Below, piece by piece: positions 55,736 through 64,000 of a stretch of DNA of 64,000 bases; positions within the stretch are counted from its first letter, which is position 1, and every line of letters begins with the position of its first letter. The DNA is taken from the NCBI GenBank assembly GCA_002914845.1, contig JXTC01000484.1, positions 44,573-108,572 of the forward strand. The letters run 5' to 3'. The stretch comes from Trema orientale (Eukaryota > Streptophyta > Magnoliopsida > Rosales > Cannabaceae). Both the position numbers and the translations under genes were made by a program. The notes beneath the pieces were generated by a model. It was not told the DNA's origin. It did not search any database and was given only the letters and a program-made list of their open reading frames with translations.

Positions 55736-57573
55736 TCATAGACAGGATTTGGTGAGTGACCTCTTCCACCTTCCAAGCTTCTCTCTTCCCTGTATGACAA
55801 TAATCTAGATATAATACTTCTACTAAGCCATGAGTGGATATTGCAATCAAAGATTCAATAACTCAACTAGAAAAACCTCATCATATAAACCTATATATAC
55901 CTTGCGAGGTCCAACAGCTAACTCGTTATCCACGATTGAGATGGCATTGAAGCCCATAGGATGCAAAACCTTTTCATAACTGCACCATTGAAAGAGGAAA
56001 AAAAAATGAAAAAATCATTAAGACCATCTCTCCAAAATTGGACCAACAAAGCAACAGAGTTTAAGATGATCAAAACCAAAAATAACATTAATTAAGAGAG
56101 AATTGAAGCAGAAAGTTACTCCGAAACTGATACTTTGTAAGGAGGTCCACCAACACTAACATGGTCACCGATCTGTCATCAAAAGAATTTGCTATGTCAG
56201 TCACCAATAATCCATACTCCAGAAACTATATTGGACATAAAAATAATAATTCAAAGTGGGAGATGATGGGTTACTTACAGGAAACATGAGAGTTATGAGC
56301 TCGCCGTCTGGTTTTAAGATATCTCGAACCTTCTCTGCCCACGCTGATCTCAATTGTGGTTCAATTGCACAAAAGAAGCTGTGCTGTGTCGATTGGGAAT
56401 GTGATAATTTGAAGAATTCAAAGTAGTCCCAAGAGGAACAGGAACATTCCTGATTCCTCCCACAGACACACACACACACACACACAAAGAGGCCACAAGC
56501 AAGCTATAGTAACAGTATGGTATAAGAAGATAAAAAGGAAAGAAAGCAGGCAAGGCAACTTACGTGTAATCAAAGATGAGATCGAACAAATGAGTTGGGT
56601 GCCAAGTGAAAAAATCGGCCCTGAGAAATGTAAAATGACTTGAATTCGGTTGGGAGGAAGTCAGCTGCCCTTGACAATTTAAAGAGTAGCAGTAGACAGT
56701 AGAGAGACCAAGAATTAGAGGATTGACACAATTCAACATTGCTGCTGGTTTCATTGTTTGTTTGTTTTTTTTTTAAAAGCATGCATGCAGATAGAAAGGG
56801 TATATGTATATAAGGTACGTACCTGTAGAGCTTTGTTGATGGCATGGTCTGATATGTCCAAACCAATCACGTAGCGTTGAGGAGAGGCAATTGCTACAAC
56901 ATCATAACCCTGCATTTAATTCACTACTCTATAATAGTAGATAATACGAAACAATAATATATTGGAATGATTATCATGAATGTAAAGACAAAGACACACA
57001 CACAAATTAACTTACTTACAGTGCCACAGCCAGGTACTAGAGCCCTGCCTTTGGGTAGGGATCCAGTCCGATGGAGATGTACTAGAATAGGAGTTGGGGT
57101 TCCTAAGTCCCATGGGGTCAACCCTTGCTGCCAGCACTGCTCCCACCCATCCCCACCTGAACCTCATCACAGACAGTTGACATGACATGATTCATATGGA
57201 AGAAATGATTCAACCAAAACAACCCATATATCATATATCATATATCTAACATGTAATATATCTAATGTCTAGATATTATCTTAGCTAGAAAACCAAAGCA
57301 AAATTGTGGGTGGGTGCACTGCTGGGGGTTACCGTTAGCGTTATGTAAAACATGTTGAAACCTATCAAGTTCAACTGTTGGATTGGATTTGGATGTTATT
57401 CTAAGGCGGTGGCTGTCCGAGTCATCTGGGTCGGATTTATCCATCCTCTTGCTCGAATTCCACAACCGCAACCCCAACAATCTATGAGAACATAGGATTC
57501 TTGTATTTGTCCGCAAAAGCATCCGCATCTGCAACCCTTGCAAACCCACTAATAACGAGTATCTCCTCCTCAT
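55736..57573 (-). CDS. Thiol/halide methyltransferase, HOL family
   Basis: Eight exons: 57573-57333, 57156-57020, 56909-56823, 56664-56564, 56378-56279, 56172-56120, 55979-55901, 55789-55736. They total 852 nt, giving 283 aa. The S-adenosylmethionine-binding motif is [15 protein letters not shown] (~120-134). Family landmarks are [79 protein letters not shown] and the end [17 protein letters not shown]. Plant HOL enzymes methylate thiocyanate, hydrogen sulfide and halides. Known HOL proteins are about 227 aa; here the first 43 residues are an Arg-rich extension, possibly an organelle-targeting sequence, and Met44 (57444) is an alternative start. Eight exons with small middle exons match the family. 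Confidence 0.93.
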
Positions 57574-57839
57574 ATCTTCTCACTTTCACCCTTCATTTTC
57601 AATTCAGCCCTCTCTGTCTCTCTGCTTTGCTCTGCCCTTTCCCTCACCTTATTTATTCATTTATTTATTTTTATGCAAGTCAGTGGCTCTCATTTTTATA
57701 TTAACTAAAGTTTAATACAGGGTAAATTATCAAAAAAAAAAAAAATGATATTGAGGTATGAGTTTTCTTAATTTAAAACCTAAAATTTGAGCTCCAAAAT
57801 AATATGTTGATATTAATAATTTTTAAAAATTAATATTAC

Positions 57840-58011
57840 GGGGATGGCTACGGTAGGGACGTCCTTACGTAGGGTCATGCCTTAATTATCGTTGGATAGG
57901 AATCTGTGGGAAATAACGAGAATCTGTGGAGAATCTATTTATATACAGATTCCTATCCAGCGGTGAATAGACAGGGCCCTACGTAGGGGCGCCCCTACTG
58001 TAGACGCGCCC
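57840..58011 (+). mobile_element. 172-bp Mutator-like MITE, copy 2
   Basis: Same ends as the 39973 copy (GGGGATGGC...GCGCCC). Flanks are TAATATTAC (57831-57839) and TAATATTAT (58012-58020), a 9-bp duplication with one mismatch. Confidence 0.92.
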
Positions 58012-58088
58012 TAATATTATACTATTTTTTGAATAATTTTAACTGATAAAAGATAATAACATCTTAAAAATTAAGTAGAATACTAAAA

Positions 58089-58259
58089 GGGGATGGCTAC
58101 GGTAGGGGCGTCCCTACGTAGGGTCATGCCTTAATTATCGTTGGATGGGAATCTGTGGGGAATAACGGAAATCTGTGGAGAATCTATTTATATACAGATT
58201 CTCATCCAACGGTGAATAGACAGGACCCTACGTAGGGCGCCCCTACTGTAGACGCATCC
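58089..58259 (+). mobile_element. 172-bp-type MITE, copy 3 (171 bp)
   Basis: Closely matches the other copies but lacks one G in the right arm (CGTAGGGCGCCCC) and ends GACGCATCC. A 9-bp duplication is not recognisable, so this copy may be older or have changed flanks. Confidence 0.88.
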
Positions 58260-58345
58260 TAAAGATTAATATATTTTTTAATAGATAATATTATTATTTT
58301 TTTGTTTCTAAAATTAGTCAAAAAATCAATTCAGTATATTAATTT

Positions 58346-58517
58346 GGGGATGGCTATGGTAGGGGCGGCCCTACGTAGGGTCATGCCTTAATTATCGTTG
58401 GATGGGAATCTGTGGGGAATAACGGGAATCTGTGGAGAATCTATTTATATACATATTCCCATCCAACGGTGAATAGACAGGGCCCTACGTAGGGGCGCCC
58501 CTACTGTAGACGCGCCC
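58346..58517 (+). mobile_element. 172-bp Mutator-like MITE, copy 4
   Basis: Flanked by the perfect 9-bp duplication TATTAATTT (58337-58345 and 58518-58526). Same orientation as its neighbours. Confidence 0.93.
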
Positions 58518-58596
58518 TATTAATTTTCAGAAATTCTTAATTTACTATTTTGTAAAGTTCAAATTTTAAAATTTAAATTATAGAATATTACACTTT

Positions 58597-58768
58597 GGGG
58601 ATGGCTACGGTAGGGGCGTCCCTACGTAGGGTCATGCCTTAATTATCGTTGGATGGGAATCTGTGGGGAATAACGGGAATCTATGGAGAATCTATTTATA
58701 TACAGATTCCCATCCAACGGTGAATAGACAGGGCCCTATGTAGGGGCGCCCCTACTGTAGACGCGCCC
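58597..58768 (+). mobile_element. 172-bp Mutator-like MITE, copy 5
   Basis: Flanked by TTACACTTT (58588-58596) and TTAAACTTT (58769-58777), eight of nine bases matching. Same orientation as the other copies. Confidence 0.92.
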
Positions 58769-58777
58769 TTAAACTTT

Positions 58778-59767
58778 AGAGGTAATTTTTGTATAGTTAA
58801 TATATCCCAATTTTACCTCTCGCACTATGCCATTAATTATTTTTTCAAAGAAACCAACTACTTGTTAAATTTTAGGAGAGAGAAAAAAAACTACTAATTT
58901 ATGCAAGGACATAAATAATAAAGGGACAAAAAACTTTTTTTTTTAAAAAAAAAAAGAGAAAAAATTAGATTGATACTGGGAAAAGTACTTTCTTCTTCTT
59001 CTTTTTTTTTTTTTTTTTCTGTCCCTCTAAACCCAACATACAGCAATATGCCAATATCTATAGTAATGGGTACATCTCACCTCATTTACCAATACAACTT
59101 TATATTTCAATATAAATGAGTTGTCACTGTTCTATTATTGAATTCAAAAACTTTAGTGGATACCTAGTAGTCATATTCTGTAAATTATTATGATGTCTGA
59201 TCTTGCAGTCTTAAGGTTCTATGTGCTTCAACTACTGATTAATGGAATGCTTTGTTTAAAAAGATTTAACGTAAAAACATACTGTTTGATTAGTAGGACA
59301 GTGTAAACGAAAGGATTTCCCTTTCGTAATATAGACTAATTATCATTAGTTAAGGGGTAAACGAGCATATTATTCAAATCCCTCTTTCTTTTCTTATACA
59401 TGTAACTCTCTTATCTCAAACTGGTCTCTTAAGATTATTCTTCTTAACATTTTACCTTAACCTTCTTTAAAAATAAGCAAAATCTTTTATATTTCGAAAT
59501 GACCAAACGACTCGTTATTACGTTACATTTTTTTTTTTTTTTGTGTTAAAAAATAGGCTGCCACTTTAAATGTTTCTCGGCAAGTACTAATTCTACAAAA
59601 TTATTTTCTTCTTGTTCATTAATTACAGTTGATTTGGCCCCTCTGGTCCCGAAAATCTCAATGCAAATAAGGCTGACTAATTTTTGGTACATCCAACATT
59701 ACATTCAATATAGAATTTTGAAAATTTATAACATGATTTAAGAAACGGAGAAACAAGTTTAATCAAC

Positions 59768-59800
<33 letters not shown>

Positions 59801-60007
59801 TTAAACAAATTTTGTAATTAGCCAGAGGAAAGCGATCAGTTGATTAAGATTAGTCACATGGTTAATTAGTGGATTTGATCACTTGAAACCTAGCTAATTT
59901 CTTTCTACTCATGATATCATTTTTCACATACAGGCAAATATGTAATTGAATGGGGGTACTTTAGATCTGTTAGTGATTATAAGGCGGCTTTTCCTCTTTT
60001 AAGATCA
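58778..60007 (+). promoter_or_regulatory. Spacer upstream of the subtilase gene
   Basis: AT-rich, with poly-T runs near 59005 and 59528 and a (TA)n(TG)n run at 59767-59801. The last few hundred bp should have been the promoter of the subtilase gene. No other gene was recognised. Confidence 0.4.
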
Positions 60008-62322
60008 ATGATGACATTGCTATTCTTAATTGCATGGTGTAATTTGTTGTCACAAACCCATAGTAGTGTAAATTCAACAACATCATCATGCACTTATATT
60101 GTTCACATGGACAAGTCCTTCATGGCAAAAACTTTCTCCAGTTATCATCATTGGTACTCCTCCATTATCCCATCATCAACCTCTCTCCTCTACACTTACC
60201 AACATGCTGTATCTGGTTTTAGTGCGGTTTTAACTGCGCAACAGGTTGAGTTTATGAAGAGGTCACAGCCAGGTTCTGTCTGTGCATACTGCCTTGACCG
60301 CCTTACGGCGAAGGTGAGTACTACTCACACCCCGGAATTTCTTTCCCTCAAATCTGCTTTGGGCTTATGGCCTGCGTCCCGTCAGGGACAAGACGTTGTG
60401 ATCGGCGTGGTGGACAGCGGCATATGGCCTGAGAGCTTGAGTTTCAAAGATCATGGCATGACTAATACTACTAGTACTCCGCTAAATTGGAAAGGGAATT
60501 GCCATGGAGGAGGCCAAAACTTCAGTTCCTCTCTTTGTAACTCCAAACTCATAGGAGTCAGATACTTCAACCGAGCTCTCAAATCTAGATATCCTGACCT
60601 TTCTCAACAGATTACGGACTCTTCCAGGGACACCACTGGCCATGGAACCGTCTGCTCCTCCATTGCTGCAGGAAATTACGTAGACGGAGTATCTTATTTC
60701 GGGTACGCCCCAGGAACAGCCAAGGGCGTTGCGCCGCGTGCTAGGCTAGCCGTCTTCAAGGCTTTATGGAACGAAGGACATCTAAACACTGGTGCCGATG
60801 TCATTGCTGCTATTGACGCACCCATTGCTGATGGCATCGACGTGATTTCGGCCTCTTTTAGCTACGAACCCGCGCCACTTCATCGTGATCCTTTGGCCAA
60901 AGCTTCTTTTGCCGCCATGGAGAAAGGTATAGTCGTTTCCACTACGGCTGGAAATTATGGGCCAGGCATGGGAAGCATGCGTAATGGCATCCTGATCCCG
61001 TGGGTGTTAACCGTTACGGCAGGTACCACTGACCGTTGGTTCGCCGGAATCTTGACACTTGGAAATGGCTTAACTATTACGGGGTGGTCTACTTATCCGG
61101 CTGAGGCTGATAACTCGAAAGACTACTTCATTAATCTTCCGCTAGTCTATAACAAGACTATATCACCATGCAGTACCATTGCCATGCTTGTTGAAGCTTC
61201 AGTACAGGGCATTGTCGTATGCGACAAAGGCGATGTCCATATTCAAATAAATTGTATTCTGTTTTCCAATTTAGCTGGAGCCATACTTGTGTATGATAAG
61301 CTCGACCCATATGAACTCAAAAGAATGGCTTGTCCCTGTATTGCAGTCACATCCAAGGATGCGGCAGTCCTCATCAACCATAGAAACAACCAACAAGCCC
61401 TTTGCTAGTATGAAGTTCCAATAGACCTTTACGGACAAAAGGCCCGCACCTCTTGTGGTTGCTTATGCTTCAAGAGGCCCTTCTCCAACTGCCCCATATG
61501 TGTTAAAACCAGATGTAATGGCACCTGGATCCCTTGTGTTGGGTGCTTGGATTCCATCCACATCAGCAGCTCGAAAAGGACTATTAAAGCAACCACCGTA
61601 CACTAACTACACTCTTGACTTTGGGACATCGCTGGCTTGTCCTCACGTTGCTGGGGTGGCTGCACTTCTAAAAGCTGCTCATCCAAAATGGAGCGCGGCC
61701 GCAATCAGGTCTGCCATAATGACCACTGCAACTCCATTAGATAACACTTTGCACCCAATTCGTGATAGTAATAGTCCTCCTACAAATGCATCGCCTTTAG
61801 CTATGGGATCAGGCCACATCAATCCTAACGGAGCACTTGACCCAGGTTTGATCTACGATGCTTCTCCCCAGGATTATGTTAACTCACTCTGCTCCATGAA
61901 TTTCACTTTGGAGCAGATATTTGCTATTACAGGATCCGTTTACTATAACTGCTCATCATCCGGATCTTAATTATCCATCCTTTATTGCTTTGTATGATGA
62001 TGATGATGATGATGATGATGATAGTAAGGGGTTGATGGTTCGGAAGTTTCGAAGGACTTTAACTAATGTTGCTGCAACTTCTGCAATTTACAAGGTTAAC
62101 ATAACAACAACAGAGGATTCTATAGTAAGTGTATGGCCTGAAATATTAGATTTTGAAAAGGAGTATGATGTGAGATCATATAATGTGACAATAAAGTATG
62201 AACGGAAAGAAAAGGGGGCTGTTTCATTTGGTGACCTTGTTTGGGTCCAGCAGAACGGAACGCACACCATAAGGAGCCCTATAGTAGTATCTCCTCCTGT
62301 TGCTCTTGCTTCTCCTGAATAA
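60008..62322 (+). pseudogene. Subtilisin-like serine protease (SBT1.9/SBT3-like), disrupted
   Basis: An intronless frame, as usual for plant SBT genes, starts with a secretion signal (MMTLLFLIAWCNLLSQTHS). An inhibitor prodomain (TYIVHMDKSFM, SAVLTAQQVE) follows, then the catalytic core: Asp136 in VVDSGIWPE, His212 in DTTGHGT and the oxyanion Asn316 in TTAGNYGPG. Near 61390-61405 the frame shifts. In the continuing frame (SMKFQ, RPAPLVVAYASRGPSPTAP) there is also a TAG at 61422-61424. The Ser lies in DFGTSLACPHVAG (61629-61631). A second frame change near 61950-61960 splits YNCSS from PDLNYPSFIALY. The C-terminal fibronectin-like domain includes an Asp run coded by a GAT repeat. Two shifts plus one stop make it a pseudogene unless the assembly is wrong here. 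Confidence 0.85.
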
Positions 62323-62389
62323 TACTAGTGTTTTGAATTGGAACTTGTTTGTTAATATGCGACTCATGTGAGTTAATAATATTGACCAA

Positions 62390-62534
62390 GAGACCAATAT
62401 GCGTTTTTTTGCTCTGCTAGGATTTTCTCTTTTGCCGTCTTCAAACTGATAATTCTAATACTTCTTTTCCAATTTCCAATTATGTCTCCTAAATTGGATC
62501 GTTATACGACTTCCTATTTGCTTTCTGGTTATGC
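62390..62534 (+). repeat. Tandem 5' unit of the LINE, first copy
   Basis: About 145 bp here match 62663-62807 at an offset of 273 bp, both running from the GACCAA-TGC-TTTTTTTGCTCT region through a start codon context (AATTATGTCTCCT) to GGTTATGC. The first copy breaks off at the ambiguous base at 62535. Confidence 0.85.
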
Positions 62535-62535
62535 N
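62535..62535. other. Ambiguous base
   Basis: A single N lies where the first LINE 5' unit breaks off, so a collapse or gap-closing join is possible here. Confidence 0.9.
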
Positions 62536-62662
62536 ATCTAGCACCTTCTTTTCCCAATTGTTAATTTTCGGTCAATTTTGGTCAATTCTCATTGGAGAGA
62601 GTTCAGAACATGGAGTTTGTTGCCCAAAACATACCTAAATTCTCAAAGTACCAAAGCTATCA

Positions 62663-62807
62663 AGGACCAAGATGCATTTTTTTGCTCTGCTAGGGTTTTC
62701 TCTTTTGCTGTCTTCAAACTGATAATTCTAATACTTCCTTTCTAATTTCCAATTATGTCTCCTCAATTGGATTGTTATACGACTTCCTATTTGATTTCTG
62801 GTTATGC
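62663..62807 (+). repeat. Tandem 5' unit of the LINE, second copy
   Basis: Second copy of the unit at 62390-62534; here the start codon at 62755 leads into the longer ORF1 frame. Confidence 0.85.
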
Positions 62808-64000
62808 TTTTAACGATTTTAAGCTAAGAAATCATGTGGATTCTCGTTCTTAAGAGGATTCTGATGACAATTCATTATGCCCTAAAGAAGGACCAGTTAC
62901 GGCCATTGATGAACAGCAGCTGCCGTCTCATGTTAGGATGGAAGAGTCTCGATTGATGGATGATAAATCACATGATCACGGTCCAGACTATGATGTTTTA
63001 GGTGCTCATGGGTTGGGTTTGAATGCGACTAATCAGAAACAAGGCGCTCATGGGTTGGTGCGTGAAGAGGCTAGGGTTTCGTCCTTTAATGATCACCGCG
63101 TGCATGGGCTGATAGGGGAGGCGGCTAGGGTTTTTGGTGGTATTGTTCAACAAACGGCGGCCGACACACACATGCGTGGAGACGCTTTGGGGTTAGGGTT
63201 TGCTAAGCGAGGTTACACGAACATTGACTCTTCTGTGGTTGGGGAGGCGGCTAGGGTTTCCACGCCTGGGCAGAAACAAGGACGTGATACTCACGGTTTT
63301 CCAGGGGCAGCACCTAGGGTTTTTGGTGGTGGTGATCACCAAACAGGGGCTGACATACATACGCGTGGAGACACTTCTGGGTTAGGGCTTGCTAAGTGCG
63401 GTTACACAACCATTGACTCTTCTATGGTTGGTGTTAGCTGTGATACCTTGCTGACCAGTTCGAATGGTGCCAATGATGTATGTAGGGTTACACTTCAAAA
63501 CAAAAATGCCGGTTATGAAACTGCTGGTCCTTCATTTGCACAGGTTTTAGGTAATTTGACTACACGGGACCAGGTTGCTAAAGTTGTCACCAACGTTGCT
63601 CCTGAATCTTCAAAGCCTTCTTTGAAAGATAACTATATTTGTATCAAAGTCAATGAAAAAGCTCTACAAAATCGCTTGGAGTTGTGTCAATACTCTCTTA
63701 TTGGTAGAGTTTTTCTTTCGAAGGGGGATTCACCATGGAAATTGGCTGATCTTAAGTTTAAACTTCAATCAGTTTGGGGTCTCTCATCTTCGTGGCATTT
63801 AATTTCCCTTAGACGAGGTTTTTCCCACATCTTGTTGTCTTCTGAAGCTGAAAAATCTAAAGTTTGGGGAATGGGCTCTCTGAATCTAAAACCAGGGGTC
63901 CTTCGTTTGCAACCATGGTTCCCTAATTTTAACCCACACACTCAGAGTTCAACGAATGCTCAAGTTTGGGTTCGTTTTCATGAGCTGCCATGGGTTTATT
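62755..64000 (+). pseudogene. LINE ORF1 (DUF4283 protein), 5' part, runs off the window
   Basis: The frame starts MSPQLDCYTTSYLISGYAFN, meets a TAA at 62851-62853, then stays open in the same frame to the window end. From about 63530 it reads PSFAQVLGNLTTRDQVAKV, LIGRVFLSKGDSPWKLADLK, GFSHILLSSEAEKSKVWGMG and LKPGVLRLQPWFPNFNP, then TNAQVWVRFHELPW. That is the DUF4283 domain common in ORF1 of plant L1-type LINEs and related zinc-knuckle proteins. The N-terminal half holds a 63-codon tandem repeat (63121-63252 and 63310-63441). Reverse transcriptase would lie beyond the window. The early stop could also mean that translation begins further downstream. Confidence 0.75.

Noticed and set aside
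57840-58768. Regularly repeated units resembling a CRISPR-like array
   Set aside because: Units are 172 bp with inverted ends and separate 9-bp target duplications in a plant genome; they are transposons.

Overview
This is nuclear DNA from a flowering plant, most likely a eudicot and probably a rosid. The support is spliced genes with GT-AG introns, plant-only families (ILK-type ankyrin kinase, PGG-domain ankyrin protein, WD40-5PTase, HOL-type methyltransferase, SBT subtilase), an AT-rich background, and plant transposons (Copia, hAT and Mutator-like MITEs, a tRNA-derived SINE, LINE fragments). I cannot name the species. One assembly gap (29262-29326) and one ambiguous base (62535) are present.

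Layout. 0.8-5.4 kb: integrin-linked-kinase-like gene on the minus strand, 12 exons, 480 codons. 7.5-12.2 kb: degenerate Copia retrotransposon with two smaller elements nested in its LTRs. 14.1-23.7 kb: tandem array of four minus-strand alkenal double-bond reductase genes. Three are intact, one of them lacking two introns, and one carries a frameshift. 24.1-25.5 kb: truncated LRR-type receptor pseudokinase. 26.6-28.4 kb: polygalacturonase. 28.5-45 kb: about 16 kb of AT-rich, gene-poor DNA holding a SINE, several inverted-repeat elements and a Copia tail. 45.5-47.8 kb: ankyrin/PGG membrane protein (plus). 48.7-53.2 kb: WD40-containing inositol polyphosphate 5-phosphatase (minus). 55.0-55.4 kb: dead RNase H fragment of a LINE. 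55.7-57.6 kb: HOL-type thiol/halide methyltransferase (minus). 57.8-58.8 kb: four copies of one 172-bp MITE, with a fifth at 40.0 kb. 60.0-62.3 kb: broken subtilase gene (plus). 62.4-64.0 kb: 5' part of a LINE with tandemly repeated sequence.

Exon structures were rebuilt by hand from splice signals. Intact models sum to whole numbers of codons: ILK-like 480 aa, reductases 346, 343 and 347 aa, polygalacturonase 411 aa, ankyrin protein 575 aa, 5PTase 1128 aa, HOL 283 aa.

How the genes relate. They are not one pathway. From memory of Arabidopsis, the order ILK - polygalacturonase - ankyrin/PGG - 5PTase - HOL matches the union of two duplicated segments (around At2g43850-At2g43910 and At2g31800-At2g31830). 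The window therefore looks like an ancestral gene block into which the reductase array, the receptor kinase and the transposons were added. I saw no undescribed multi-gene system. The most unusual items are the 172-bp MITE cluster with 9-bp target duplications, the doubly nested Copia element, the reductase that lost two introns, a 30-bp copy of a splice acceptor inside another intron of the ILK-like gene, and a retainable in-frame intron in the ankyrin gene.
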